A DNA stretch of 64,000 nucleotides. Origin: Watersipora subatra. Its lineage: Eukaryota > Bryozoa > Gymnolaemata > Cheilostomatida > Watersiporidae. The translations under genes were made by a program, and so were the position numbers. Location: positions 60,361,802-60,425,801 of the forward strand of contig NC_088715.1 of the NCBI RefSeq assembly GCF_963576615.1. Reading direction: 5' to 3'. Shown piece by piece: positions 1 through 13,862 of this stretch. Position 1 is the first letter of the stretch. The number at the start of each line of letters is the position of its first letter. A model generated the notes under the pieces. The model worked only from the letters and a program-made list of their open reading frames with translations, searched no databases and was not told the DNA's origin.

Positions 1-214
1 CTACTCTAGATATTGTTTTTAGTATGTATTCAGAATAAAATTTTACTCGTGGAAACAATGGCTATCTTATAACCAGTCACTGAGTCAAATTTTATTGTCA
101 TGTGTTGTAAAAACACACAGACTAATTATTAAGTATTTTATTATGTATCGTGAAACAGGAGGTGCTTTCAAAGATTTTCTCATGCTCATCAGAAACAGTC
201 TATTCTCTATTCAC

Positions 215-3200
215 CTTGATAAGCTTCCAGTCAAGGCGACAGATCCATGCAAACAGACCACCCAAAATGAACCCCACATATGGCAGCGCACATGCCGCTA
301 GAGTCAGCTCACCATCCCAGGCAGCAAATATGTAGAAATTGATGTAGATTCCAAATGTGCAGAAGAAGACAATTACCAATACAAATACAACCTGTAGAAA
401 ATGAGGTAAATGTGGGCAGGTCATGTATAACAATCATATAAAACTTTTTTTCATTTTGCTAAATAAATGCTGTATTTCCATTTTCACACCAAAGAATAAA
501 GAACAGTTACAAAAATGCAGTTGTAGCCCTCGTCAAAAATAGATATAATTATGTTTTTCTGTGGTTCTATAATCGATTATCTAACACTGTTTCTTTATTC
601 TAGTAATTTGGGCTCTCCTCAGAAGAACAAACTGTTGAAAATACCAAAAGGATCACTTAGCAAGAATGATGAAACTTAAAGAAAAACAATGAATGTGCTA
701 ACCAAAAACCAGATTTTAGCAGACAATTGTACATAATACTCTACAGGATGAAATGATTCGATCGATTTAATTATTTGCAATTTCACTTACAGTCAATTCC
801 GCGAGTTATTAAAATCCGCAAATAATTACCATATAGGTTGTTTTATTTTTAACACAAGGAAGAATAACTACTACTTCATATAAAAAAAACTAGCGGCTGG
901 GCAGAGTTAGTAAAAGTAGCTGAGTTCCAAACTCTTTTAAAATCATCGCCGGGGCTTTGAGTTAAGCCCGTTGCCAATGCTTCACACTTTTTACAAATAT
1001 TTTCAAGGTTGTCACAAGTTATTCAGAATCTGACACAACATCATTGCAAAAGTCCTTCCTGCAGTTCTCTACGTTAAAAAAACTTATAACTTACCACAAA
1101 CTGTGGTTCACCAAAGGCCTCCAAATCGATGAATATCTATGAAGACTTCTGGTTGCAGCCAAAAGATTATAGCCTACCATGATCAACATAAATCTCCTAG
1201 CTATATAAAAACCTTAACACGCGGTATACGCACGGAAAGGTTTTACTCTATTGCCAGCTGCTTTCACGAATTAAGTCCTTTGAAAAGACAATTTTTCACA
1301 AAATTTAACTCCTCAAATAATTTCATCCTGTAGGGTATAAATACTTGTGAGGACATTCCTTTTTGTTTATTAGGATTTTTCATTTAAGTAATCCTAAATT
1401 TTTTGTTTGCAAGAAAATAATTTGTTTGCGCTTTTAATTGTCAAGAGTGATTAGATTTTATTTTTCTATATGTAATTATTTTTATGGAGCTTCCCAAGCA
1501 CTAAAATAATAAAGTAAATGAAATAGACTAATGCTAAACTGATGAATCGAGGAAGCATTGCACGTATCGAGGGAGAGTATGCTAGAGAACAAGAAAGCAC
1601 CTCCACTTAAATTGGTGGTCAAATAATCAATGATATGGCCTCAGCTCCAAGACTGTAAAAAAAAGTAAAGAGCAAGTTATCGTATGACCAACCAGATCTA
1701 ACAGTTCCAATTACCATGGATGCGATTAAATTTTTTCTAAATATATAAAAGGTAGAACTTTAATGAGAAGAGCTTTCTCCTTTTGCGCGACAGCCTGGCA
1801 ATTATAGCTACAACAAGTTATCCACTACTCAGGCAAAGATGAAGTATGCATCTATGATAAGGAGGAGACCATCATTATATTTAAAGTGCAGTACAACAAC
1901 CCGATACTCCCCAAACCTATTAGGATTGACACTACATTGTTTTAACGCGATACGATGAGAGATGTTGATTTATGAACATTATATTTATTGACTCTCAGCG
2001 TTCAATTTTTCTATTTATATCCTGGTTCTACTGTTTCTATATCCATTGTAAATTTCTGCTTTTTTGGTACAATAGAGCTCGCGAGACATTCCTACTCAAA
2101 GATAATATAAACCCTCTTCATTTATATCGCGCACGACAAATCACATCCTGTTACAAGAAGTTAACACAATTATCTTTGAATAGTAAGTTCAGGATCAAAA
2201 CATCATGGTTGCTTCACACATACACAAGCAACTTGCACAAGCTTACTTTTCCTATCATAGTATAAAGATTTAGAAGTAGTGACAGCAAGAAATGTAAAAC
2301 CTCGCTTATAGGGATTTGGATCACGCTTGATTTTAGGTTTTAAATCTATTTATTTCTAAATCTACAAAGTATAATATTGCTTTATGTATCAAATACTTTA
2401 TTTATGAGTTGTAAACATCTAAGCTTTAGACAGATTAAAGAGTATATTGAAATTTGATACAATGGCTTTCAACTTACGATTAAGAGAAGAGCTCATTGGC
2501 ACAACATACGATTAAGAGAAGAGCTCATTGGCATACTAAGTTTACAAATGTGCAAAGAGGGCTGCTGAGCAAAAATTTATAGTTTTTGTTAGTACAGTGC
2601 TGCATTCTGAGGTTAGTACAGTGCTGCCTTCTGTGGTTAGTACAGTGCTGCATTCTGCGGTTAGTACAGTGCTGCATTTTGGGGTTAGTACAGTGCTGCA
2701 TTCTAAGATTAGTACAGTGCTGCATTCTGGGGTTAGTACAGTGCTGCCTTCTGTGGTTAGTACAGTGCTGCATTCTGGGGTTAGTACAGTGCTGCATTCT
2801 GGGGTTAGTACAGTGCTGCATTCTGGGGTTAGTACAGTGCTGCATTCTGGGGTTAGCACAGTGCTGCATTCTGAGGTTAGTACAGTGCTGCATTCTGGGG
2901 TTAGCACGGTGCTGCATTCTGGGTTTAGTACAGTGCTGCTTTCTGGGGTTAGTACAGTGCTGCATTCTGGGGTTAGTACAGTGGCAATCAAAAATCCAAT
3001 AACAAAAAGTTTATATTCATCAACAACATTAGCCAAAGTTTACATGTTTTTTAGAGTATGTATACATTTAACCAAATTTATATGAAAGCAAATAGATAGT
3101 TTTTGGAGTATTAGTAGCGTCTTAAAATTGAGTTAGTCAGACCCTACTGTCGGTCACAGATTAGGATAAATTTGGTGTCCAAGAAATAGATTATGTTTTT

Positions 3201-6200
3201 GGGAATGTTTTCGATGGCAGACAAAACTTACCTCTCAAATATATGTAGTATAAATGGTTAAAGAAAATAAAGGGATTTTATGCTATAAATGACGATAAAA
3301 ATGGAAAAAATTACTAGGTGATACTATAATTACTGTCACCATTATGTTTGAGCATTTCTCTGCCAGCAATATTTAGGGAATTTTCAATATTTGCATCTGA
3401 CTTGCAAAATACATTGTACAAAGTAGCCATAACTAAAACCTGCTAAATACTTTGAAGGTGTGTCCTAGCTAATTTAACTAGTACATGGGCTTTGGTAGAC
3501 TCTCTAGTAGTTTAACTTCTGTTGTTGTCTTCTACCCACACTCTCACTCACCGTAAGCCATTTGTGTATCACTCGAGACACTCGAGGAAGTTTATACTTG
3601 ATCAAGGCTCCTATTGCTAGCGGTATGACTATAGCAGCTAGACTTCTCAAAATGCCAACAAATGGAATTTTTATTTTCTCCAATCCTTCATCTGCAGGAA
3701 TGGTTGCACCGAGTGTGTATATCCACAGAGGCAACATTCCTGAAATATTTGAAGGTTGTGTTTGCACTATTTTAGGTAATGATGTTGCTTCACTATTTCA
3801 CGGTTTTAAAAATATATTATTTTTTCAGGAAATGTATTTCTGTTCTTATTATTTACCAGTCATTGGATGAAAAAAAATGATGATGATTTATAAAAATAGA
3901 ACAAGAGATCAATAGTGCAACCTCAAAATAGTTTTAGAAGTTATGCAAAAGTTTCTCATTACCAAGTCTTGATTTCTTTTAAATATTCTTTTTCGATATT
4001 AAACTTATGAAGAATTTAAGCGTAAATAGGTAAAAGTGCCAGAAAGATTTTTTACAAAAATCAATTGGACTGAATCACAATTTATTTTTAAGTAACCTTT
4101 TCTTTCTACAAAAAAATGCAGTTTTTATAAAAATTTGATAGGTTATATTTTAATTATCGTGTGCTGAGTATTTAGTAACTGGGTTTAAAAACGTTAATTT
4201 CTGTCCTAAATTGTAAGATGTAATAAATATGATACTTCCGGTATTATAAGATAATTAAAAAGAGAGTCTCATAAAGCCTGGTGAAAGTTTTTTTTATAAA
4301 ATAACAAAAATTAAATTAAAACATTTAAAGTTTTGAGTTGATTATACAAATAAATTTCTAAAGACAAATAACTTTATCTTTTCTGTGTAAAGTTTAGGCA
4401 ATTTGAATACAGCTAAAAAATTAACATATATACATTTTATTTCATTGAAAATAATTTCATGTTAAACAGAAATGTTTTTTTTAAATTATGCCAAGCAAGA
4501 ACCACAAAACAATAAAATAACAAATGAAAAAGACAACTATTAGCTACTAAAGATTTAAGAGCTTTTTTAAAAGCAAGCTTTGAAAATATAAAAATTTCAT
4601 AACAAGCTAAATGCAGTAAGTGCAACTTTTAAATCTAATTGATAGCAAAACTGACTTTAAGCATTCAACAGAAACCATGTTTCAATAAACCATACATAGC
4701 CTGTTCTTAAACTGAATGTCTAACAAATGCTCTGCACGAGTTTACTAGTGGTTTAACTTGCTGGGATAAACAGTAAATAGCTCGAGCATATTTCTTTTAT
4801 TAACTGCTCATGTGAAAAGGGAAAAATTAAAACTTGATTTTAGCGTACAAGATAAACAAAAAAAACAGTGTTGATGGCTACTACAATGATGCAACACTCA
4901 AAAGAAATTGAAAGGTAATCAATATACTGAATGATTTTTTCCTATTAACTATTGAAAAGATTAGCTTTGAAAAAATAGCCATTTCTATCTCTCCTATCAA
5001 CAAAACTTGCTATTAAGAAAAGTTGCCCTCTCTTGTAATTAAAAATATACAATTATAGTATTACCTAAGCAAGCAATTGTGCTGAGAGTAGTCATGGTGA
5101 CACTGAGTGACATGTCTCCATTAAATAGTTTCGAGTACATGTTGCTAGAGCCTCCACCAGGAGAGCAGCCAAGTGCAAAGAACCCTAGCGCCTTGCCTCC
5201 AGTGTAGCCCATGATCCATATTATGGAATAGGCAACCTAAATGTGTCATAAATGCATTCAAATACCTCTGTGATGATCTCCGTCTAAAGATTTTTAATGT
5301 AAAATCTAATAATTTTAATTAAATATAACTTGGAAACATGAGCTTTATATGATAATTCTAGGTTCAAGAAAAATAATTTAACATGAATTTTTATAGCTGA
5401 TGTGATAAAATTGTGAGCAAACCTTTAACATTCCAAGTTTGATAAAAACATTATTTATATAGTCAAGGATAGTTTTAATTTAGTCCTGCTATTTCTCAAT
5501 TTAGTGAGCTGGCTGTTTTAATTTAGAATTTTTGTACAGCAAAAATGTTAGCAAAACTTATGAGTTCACCGAGTAACAAGATTTTATGTAGAAATGAAAC
5601 CATTGGATTTTTATAGAAGCTAAACTTTTAATAATACACACAATGATAAATAAAGCAAAATATTTGCAAGGCACGTAGCATTAAATTGCAAGATTTATTT
5701 GCAATCTGTAAAGTGCAAAATCGTTCAAGCCAATGGTTTTGAACGTCTATATTTATAAATCAAGTTGACTCAGCTATCATAGACTGAGCTCTATATATTT
5801 ATAAATCAAGTTGACTCAGCTATCATAGACTGAACTCTATATATAAGCCTTTGCTGCTCTGGTCCCATACAAAATATTTGCTAGTTATGTAAAATAAAAC
5901 ATAATATATATGATATATTTGATGGATTAAGGGTTTTAGTTTAGGTTTAGTACAAATGCTCTTAAAGCGAGAGGAGTTGTCTACTCTTACCAAAGGGTTG
6001 ATAGTGTACTGAGCGATCATAGCTATGATTGGTGCCTTTGGCGTCTTCAAATGCTTCTTGATTGTTGCAAAATCAATGTCATTTCCCATGGCTAGCTCGA
6101 TGATCACAACCTAAATGAAAAAGAACACCATCTTTGCTTCTCTAGAGGTCAGTGGATACATTTGTTTGATAGATTATACTTTGTTTGCAGCAAGCGAGGC

Positions 6201-9200
6201 ATTCATGATGGCGATCTTTATGTAAATGCTTGTAGATTGTTGCCTTATACGGTAAGTAAAGAAATTATTTCCATACAAGACTAGCGTTCATACTTTTAGG
6301 TCCATGACTCTGCTACAAACCCTGCTACTATCAGATTGCTAGAATAGCAGCATCACCTTCTCAGCTTGATGCACATATCTTTCCCAATCTGTAGTGTAGG
6401 GAAAGTTAATTAGTTTAGCATTCCTGGAGTTCATGTTGAGGCAAATTGGCTTAATCCGTGCTGACCAATGATAGTTGCCGGCGTTGAGTCATAAGCTAAG
6501 GTTTTGCTTATCTCATGGCGTGACGTTTCTCTAGCTTCTGTAGAAGGCAGCCACATTTGAATTACTACTCTAAATTGTTAAGTTGTCGATTGCCATGGGA
6601 TTATTTACTAGAGACTACAGGTTAGTTGCATATGCTGTTCTGTTTTATTATACCATGTTATATTGTTTCTTGCCACATTTCAGTTATGTTCAGTACTTTT
6701 ATTTGCTATCATATCGTAACCTTTCCTATTTTATTGCATTCACATTTTATTGTGCTTTACAAGTTAGTATCAAAATGATACTGAAATGTTATTTAAGGTT
6801 TAACGAAACTTAATAAAGGCTGTAACCTGCATACTAACCAGTGAAGTCACCTCACAAATGATTCTATGTGTTAAATAAAGTTAAGAGTTTTCATCAAAAC
6901 TCTACATTTAGTGTATGTTTATGTGTCACTAATGTGGTTTCATTCAGGTTTATTGTTTATTAGTTTATTCAAGTTTTATTGCTACAATTACAACCTTACG
7001 CTGAGTTAAATTGATGTTTTTCTAATGCTACTATTATCATTATAGTAAAATACCTTAATAATTATTTTATAAACTATAAACTGTGATAGTTTGAACTGAT
7101 TTCACCCATGAGCAGGATAGTGAGGTGAGCTCTGTCTTGTCGTCAGTTCAGGTGACTAAAACTGTCTATAGCCCTGTTCCATAGAGCTGCGTGAGAGTAT
7201 TTAAGTAATTTCGGACTTTCGCCCGACCAGATTTACTCTCTCGACAGGAATAAAAGGTATCGAGCATACAAGAACTTACAGGCCGAGGCATGTTAAAAGT
7301 TTCATCCTGTTGCAGTGGCTGGCCGGTAGATAAGTTTGATTAGCCTCACCCTCTAGATGCTGCCATAAGTATAATGCAGTTCTTTTATGTATGTTGCCTT
7401 TGATTCTGCAAGGGTGTCCAGTTCACGCTTCCCACTTATAAGAGGTTAAAAATTTTGTTGCCGCTGTCCTGACCCAAGTAGTACCGGAATACATGTATTA
7501 CTGGCAGCAGGTTCATATAGCCTTACCTGACAAGTCGGGCAAGGAAAGCTAAAAACAGCTATTAAATAAAAAATATTCAACGGCGACTGATTGATGCTTG
7601 TTTTCCAAAAGGTTTATCAGTAAGGGCCTTCAACAGTCTTAAAAGGTTTTGTGTCTGCAAAATGGCACAGTGGCATGCAAAATAAACTGGAGCCTTTCGA
7701 TGAAAAACTAAAACTTTTATTCACAACATTGTTACTCATTGTGAATTTAGTCAATAGATTACAAATATGTAAACTGAAAAACAGTAAAATTACTAATTGC
7801 AAGCAATAGATATCAACTGGTAGAGATATTTCTTGGCTTCTCGATGCATATTTATTATAGGATATTTGACAAGTTGGAAGTAAATTAGCAGTTTTATTGC
7901 ATTCAAAAAGGTTAATGTCGCTCAATCAGAAGGAAAGGCTAAAATATAGGCATATTTATTACAAAATCTTTGACAAGTTGCCGGTAAGTTAGCAGATGGA
8001 TCACATCCAAAATGGTTAATGTCGCTCCACTGAAAGGAGAGGGCAAAATATACCCTATGTAACATTTGCTAAATGTATCTTCCAAAAATTCTGATGAGTC
8101 ATTTGAAAAATACAACGCCAGCCTCTATCTGAACATCACCTTTATTTGACCACCATTATAAAGGAAGGATTGAAAAAAAGAGCGCCATGGCGTTTAATTA
8201 GAGGTTTCATGGTCTGTTCTTGAATGTCGGTGTAGGCTAAATCCTGAACATTTAGATCTTTTAATGGTTGTAGACCACAATCTGTACAGATATGATCACC
8301 CCATATATTTTACTCGCTTATTTCAGGTCACATACACGAATAATCATTTAAAAACCCAATTTTACAGTTTTTTGGCTCACATAATTAAAGTCAGGACAAA
8401 AGGAGGATTAATTCAATGTATAATTTATGGTTGTTGACAAAATTCACAGTGCGTAACAGTGCTGTAAATAAAATTTTTAGGTATCCCACAAAGGGTTTCA
8501 GATTATTTTGCACACTACTGTATTTATAGCTGTGAGCCATGCCTTCATCATCTCAAAAATGAACAAACTTACGTCCAGCCTCAGCTTATTAATACTATTA
8601 ATATAATTCTCATTTATATAAGTAATATTTACTATAATAAGAGCAGTGGCCATCCATGCATCTGTCCAAAGTCACGCTAAGAACGTTAGGAAAAATCACC
8701 TTGCACAGGTGTTGAACTCAGAACCTCCAATTTACTGGCATGTGTCCTAACCACTACATCACTCAGCTGCCTTGCCACTTCATGATTGAGTCATGCGCGC
8801 AGTGATTACTTCAAAACAAACTAGTACTATTAGTAATCACTAAGCTGGTGAGTTGGTCATGTACTCCAAATTTAATCAGTAGACAGAGATAAGTAGTTCA
8901 ACTTGCTAAAACTATCAGCTTTGTCATGACAGAGACATAACTCTGCTTGATATAGAATATGTGTAGACGCAACATTGTAGATTGGACGCAATAGAACTAG
9001 GACAATACAGCAATAAGATTTTAAAGGACATTATATTTGTTTTACTGATATTAGTATTATTTGGACGAATGATCTCCTTTGCAATCAAAAAGTTGGAAAC
9101 ATGACTAGTTGCTGATGGCGATTGCAAAAATTACTATGCTGGTGCTAAAACTATGGAAATATTTTCATATAACTTTTTAAACTTCAGATTGGTAAAAGAG

Positions 9201-12200
9201 ACAAACAAGAGAGTTATCTACTCACCAGAACGAAGATTGAAACAAGATATACTGTGTAAAGAGCTCCTTGGTATCTGATGCAGCGAAGAATAATCTCATC
9301 TACATAGACGTCAACGCTGCTGTTATCAAACTGTACATAGAACTTTAAAGTTGAGTAACCGATATATACCGCTGTACCTGTAAATAATACATTGCATCTT
9401 ATCAAAGTTGCCTCACATCTCAAAGCATGCTATTTATTCAAATTACGGTTTTATTAGGTACCACGTTTTAAATTAGAAAAAATTAAACGCTCCGTAGATG
9501 GTACCGTGATCAATGTTTACTCTAGCCTTCTTATACAGAACTAAAAACATTTAGTTAGAAGCCGGCTCTTCAAGTTTTCCAAGGTGCTGACAACTCCAAT
9601 GATCAAAAGACAAGTCACTCACCTGTGAATGACAAGTTATAGCAAGTTTCCATTTTTTCCATACTTGTGTAATTGTATTGATAAGTAGTAAGATAGGTAA
9701 CGTTGCTTGTTATATTAAAGTGTTCTTCTTTTTGACAAGGAGAAATAGCAACTTCTTCCTGCAGTGATAAATCAGTACTGTTAGTTAATAGTTTATCTTG
9801 ATCGTGCAATAAAGTGAACAGTAGCAAGGCAATAAGTTATCCTCGTTTTTATTTTTAAATTGAAACTTTTAATTTAAGTTGGCCTTAATTGATTGATTTT
9901 ACAATCAGGCCATGTCAAAAATGTTTTATACAAACCTTTACTAAGAAGACCAATATGATTGGGTGTTGTCACCTCTCTAATAGACAAATATAACTCTGTG
10001 CTACTGGTAATATGTTCCCATGTAAGCAATGATGTTCTGGCTTGCAAAAATACAGTTTGCATTGTCATGGGCTAAAAAGGTAAGTCAGATGAAGCAGCAA
10101 AGTAAAGCTTTGGTGAGGTTTGACCGACTGAATAAAACTAATGTTTCTTTTGGCTCAATGTCTGGTTCCAGCCAACCTTGCTCGTAACTAGGCGGCAGTC
10201 TAACACAGTATACTCACAGAAACTGTGGCAATGTCTGTCTTTACGCTCTCTAGTGATATGGAAAAATTCCCTAAGTCTTTGTCTGCATAAAGGAGCACAG
10301 TACTTGGCGTTGGTTCAATTCCATAGTATATAGTAACAAAACCTTCTTCAAGGGAAACAATCCTCATCCCTCTGGTAGAATTATCTTTAAAAAAAATTGA
10401 CAATAGACAACCTAACCTTTTTTAAAGTATGCATGTGCATTTTTAAGTGTACATGTGTAAGCATACATTAGTAAGTATGCATGTGTAAGTATACATGCGC
10501 AAGTGATATAGAAGAATGCATAAGCATGCATGTGTAAGAATTCTTTTGTAAGTGTGATTGCGTAAGTATTCGTGTGTAAGTATGCATAAGCAAGTATTCA
10601 TGTGAAAGTAAGCATGTGTTAGCATGAGTAAGTATGCATGTGTAAATATTTCTGTGTAAGTATACATGTGTAAGTGTGCATGTGCAAGTGATACAGAAGT
10701 ATATTTGTGTTAGTATAAATCCATGCGTATGCTTGTGTAAGTATGTGTAACTATACAAGTGTAAGTATATGTCTGTGAGCAGGTTTGCATGAGTATGCTT
10801 TTACTTAACCAACTATAGCTATTGAGTAGGCACACAAAGCCATTGGATTTATAGCTATGTAAAATCATGGACTCTAGGAATTTGATGGCTGGCTGCAATA
10901 TCGATGATCCATCTATTTACTGGACAGATGAAATATATCTCCTAATTGATATGGTCGGTAATAAAAAGATCAGCACTCATGCGTATAATGTCAAATAACT
11001 GAGCGTTTTAGACTTTTTGTTGAAATCGTTATTGATCAACTAGGTCAGTTGCTACTATGTTTTTGAGCTACAATCTTCAGGGAGTGGCAATGTAGGATTC
11101 TATGATTAAAAACGCTGTGATTGTTAGGCTAGCTATAATAGATAAGAGTTGCGGTGAGCAATGTTGACACTCAAAGCTCTAGCCACTTCATGCCAGTTGA
11201 CAGCTCCATTTTCAATCTCTGTTCAGCAAATGGAGATGCACTGTATCTGTTCATGATAACTTTCATTGCTAAGAAGCTAGGGATGACGTAATACTGCTCA
11301 ACAAGTTTTGAACTTTTGAAAGCTTGACAATGGATAAGTGCCAATCGGTCTTTTCAAAGAGCATTTAAGTCATTAAAGCTAGTAACATTGAGTTTCGCTT
11401 TTTTCCTAATACTTCCTGGTTAATGCCTGATATTTCAAATTTCTCTGAAAGAAAAAATTCTTTATTTAAGCAAATTGAAAAATAGACTTGTAAGGTTCAA
11501 ATTTTTTTTCAAAAGTAGTGAATTTTACAAAGTAGCGGATGGTCAAGATACATTTAGGTGCAAATGAATATCGGCTGCCAACAAGTTATACGTAAACAGT
11601 TAAATGCAAGGTTGTAAGATTTTATACTATATCAATAAACCAAGTCATTCAGAAATCCGCTGTGCAATATCGATACAAAACTAGAATACAACAATAATCT
11701 GAAAGACCTTTTACTATAGTGAACTTCTTACAGTCCAGTTATACCGTTATGGCAATCTTGGCTATCAATTTGTCTGTTTTGCTCAATCAGATAAATTGAT
11801 TTGTGTTCGCTACTATAGATAATTCAAATGGCTGTTTCATCAATGTTACATCTTTTAGCTTACATAACTTGACTGTATAATTTTGCTAAAACAACACAGC
11901 AACTTTTATATGTATGTACACGTATATCATAAAAACTGATATGACTTCGAGTTAAAATACTGAATGATCCCTTTTGCAGACTTTCTAGAGTGATATATCT
12001 CTTCTTGTAAGTCTTTCTTTAATCGCACTAGCTCAATTAACTGAAGTTGATGCTTTTGGTAATCTGCAATTACCTCTTCATAGTGCTCGCACTCTTTTAG
12101 TAGGCTAGTCATCACTGCTTTTAGCCAAGCAAGCAAGTTTGGTCATTTATAATTGCAACCGGAGTCATAAAGGCTTGGCTGGAAATTGTTAGATATTGTT

Positions 12201-12658
12201 CTTCGTTTCCCTTCACATCTGACAGCCATTTAGTTTTTGTTATCGATTGGATATTGTACATCAAGCTTGTCAGCACTCTTTTAATCCTTTTGCCACAGAG
12301 TTTAGTCAGCGGAGAGGCTTTTTGGCATACCAGAGGCATTGTGTTGTCACGAGCACAAGTAATTTTCGAGTTTTCATCATGCACTAATAGACAAATACTT
12401 TTTTGTTTATATTGCCAGAATTTTCAGTTTGCATAATTTTACCAATTCTCTGTTGCCGACATTTGGAGCCTATCAGCGCTGGCGACATAAATACTCAAAA
12501 ACTAAACTGTATAAAATCTACAAAGAAAATAAGCTCTATATACTTTGGCATATGTGCACGCTTACTATAAGTACCTCGAATAACTTACCATTTGTTGTTT
12601 CCGCAAGGCCTAGACATAGTCCTGCAAGAATGCTCAACCAGACATGCAGCCTACTCAT
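215..12658 (-). CDS. SLC10-family sodium/bile-acid symporter-like transporter, copy D (exons 1-8; 3' end outside window)
   Basis: Exons in the window: 12658-12589, 10384-10218, 9758-9623, 9377-9226, 6110-5991, 5236-5065, 3739-3552, 391-215. They join to 394 codons without a stop. Exons 9 and 10, which carry the ETG-x-QN motif and the tail in the paralogues, must lie left of position 1. The signal peptide is MSRLHVWLSILAGLCLGLA. The ectodomain has Cys87 and Cys118 and is the longest of the four in exon 3, with many N-glycosylation sequons. The core shows MGNDIDF, GCSPGGGSSN (238-247), LSVTMTTLST and the conserved IPADEG loop. Two local changes stand out: the exon 5 helix ends INPL instead of IMPL, and exon 8 reads YVGFILGG instead of YGGYILGG. 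The start is the ATG giving a signal peptide just before the phase-1 donor, as in the other copies. No break is visible in the part present. Confidence 0.92.
892..1005 (+). mobile_element. Possible tRNA-derived SINE head, other subfamily
   Basis: Plus strand GGCTGGGCAGAGTTAG resembles box A, and GGGGCTTTGAGTTAAGCCCG resembles box B plus the T-arm stem. The spacing is longer than in a true tRNA and there is no cloverleaf, so a SINE relic is preferred over a tRNA gene. Confidence 0.35.
2588..2984. repeat. 24-bp minisatellite, about 16 copies
   Basis: Unit GTTAGTACAGTGCTGCATTC plus TGGG, with single-base variants between units. It lies between exons 8 and 7 of copy D. The unit is a multiple of three and lacks stops in several frames, so long spurious frames appear on both strands. 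A separate 32-bp duplication (2475-2533) lies just before it. Confidence 0.95.
5747..5841. repeat. 46-bp tandem duplication (2 copies)
   Basis: ATTTATAAATCAAGTTGACT and the following CAGCTATCATAGACTGA are repeated with almost no change. Intronic in copy D, 150 bp downstream of exon 5. Confidence 0.9.
7846..8053. repeat. 104-bp tandem duplication (2 copies)
   Basis: The segment starting GCATATTTATTA and ending near GGCTAAAATATAG is followed directly by a diverged second copy. Intronic in copy D, between exons 5 and 4. Confidence 0.85.
8628..8790 (-). mobile_element. tRNA-derived SINE
   Basis: On the minus strand there is a tRNA-like head with a box A-like GATGTAGTGGTTAGGAC and a box B-like GGTTCTGAGTTCAACACC. 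A body with TTTGGACAGATG follows, then the tail ACTGCTCTTATTATAGTAAA. The same body and tail occur at 34452-34620. It lies in the intron between exons 5 and 4 of copy D. Confidence 0.65.
10436..10800. repeat. 14-bp degenerate minisatellite
   Basis: The unit is close to TATGCATGTGTAAG, repeated about 25 times with many substitutions. It lies in intron 1 of copy D, just upstream of exon 2. Confidence 0.85.
11927..12488 (-). pseudogene. Unidentified coding-like frame, frameshifted, nested in intron 1 of copy D
   Basis: On the minus strand an open frame (12383-12121) of normal amino acid composition is followed by another (12136-11927) in a different frame. They meet at a short TTGC/CTTG repeat, which suggests a frameshift. 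The second part is amphipathic and predicted coiled-coil (LLKECEHYEEVIADYQKHQL, then QLIELVRLKKDLQEE). Upstream, a 46-nt exon could start at ATG 12488-12486 and splice from 12443 to 12383 in frame. I do not recognise the protein. It may be a decayed gene copy or a real nested gene with a sequencing error. Confidence 0.35.
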
Positions 12659-12694
12659 CCTGTGTGCAGTAGATGCGGAATGCTAGGCTGCTCG

Positions 12695-12700
12695 CCTATA
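12695..12700 (-). promoter_or_regulatory. TATA-like element of copy D
   Basis: The minus strand reads CATATATAGGC about 40 bp upstream of the copy D ATG. The spacing is shorter than in the other copies, so the 5' UTR would be only about 10 nt, or the true start site uses another element. Confidence 0.35.
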
Positions 12701-13221
12701 TATGATAATATCAAATGAATCTTTTGAGAGTCGAGGCTATTGCGCCGAGAAGTTGTATAACAAGTAATTTCTTATCTCACACTCGAGTGGCTGGTGATGT
12801 TAGCTGTCTATGAGGACCTTTCTGATTACTGATATTACTGAAAGAATGTAAGAGCCTCATTTCTATGGGTTATAACAGTTCTCCAAACTCATCCCTGTGG
12901 TCATAATAGTATCTAGATCTGTGATTGAAGGTTAGCTGTTTTGTTATTTGTAATATTGTTTGCCTAGACTATTTGGTTACAGCTAACAAACTACTGCTAG
13001 ATGTATAGAGTTTCAAGTACAATATCAGATCAGTATCTTGAGCAAATGGGTGTTATCTGCTGTTCATTTGCGAGCTGTACTGTTAGCAATGAGCAAGTAA
13101 ATGTCATGCCGTTTAGTTGATTTGGTTTGCAAATAGATGTGCTTTCTCTGAAAGACTTTTTTATGTTATCAATAAACATGAGCTAAACATAATCAAATAC
13201 ATAAACATAATAAATATTGAT

Positions 13222-13591
13222 AAACTATATATATTATATGCTTTATATGCGCTATATTCTCTATATACTCCATATACACTACATACTAGATATAATATAT
13301 ATATACTTTATATACTATGTATACACCATATACTTTAAGTAATTAATACACTCTATATAATTCATATACTCTACATACTCTGTATACTTTATACACTCTC
13401 TATACTCTATACACTTTATATACTTTATATATACTCTATACAACCTATATATGTCATACAATCTATACACTCTGTATACTCCATGCACTTTGTATACTCT
13501 ATACACTCTATGCACTCTGCATACTTTATATACTCTATAAACTTTATATACTATGTATGCTCTATACACTCTGTATACTATATACACTCTT
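13222..13591. repeat. 9-bp minisatellite (TATACTCTA family)
   Basis: About 40 degenerate 9-bp units such as TATACTCTA, TACACTCTG and CATACTTTA. It fills a quarter of the 1.4-kb space between copy D and copy C. Confidence 0.9.
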
Positions 13592-13862
13592 TATTCAAAA
13601 ATTGGCTGTTTTGATATGTTGGTCGTAGAATTCGTAACCTCATTTCCTGCTAAAACAGCTTCAAGCAAAGCAGCCATGTTTTACATATTTGTTACACTTC
13701 CTCATATATTCAGAACATTTATATAGAACTGTTAAACTAAATTATTCTAAATAAATAACTGCAACAAAACACGAGCCAATAAACATAGAGAATGCATATA
13801 TAACGAATTAATAGCTTATTAAACAGCTGAATTTGTACTTTAGCTAACAGAGTTTCAAATCG

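Noticed and set aside
200-433. Single-exon reading of the exon 8 frame extended upstream
   Set aside because: The upstream part runs into intron sequence; the acceptor at 392-393 and the matching exon length of 177 in all paralogues fix the true exon at 215-391.
2525-3085. Open frames of 138 to 164 codons on both strands
   Set aside because: They are translations of a 24-bp minisatellite in an intron; the same array is open in several frames at once.
8690-8776. tRNA gene
   Set aside because: A and B box-like motifs are present, but the arms do not form a cloverleaf and the sequence continues into a SINE body and tail found elsewhere.
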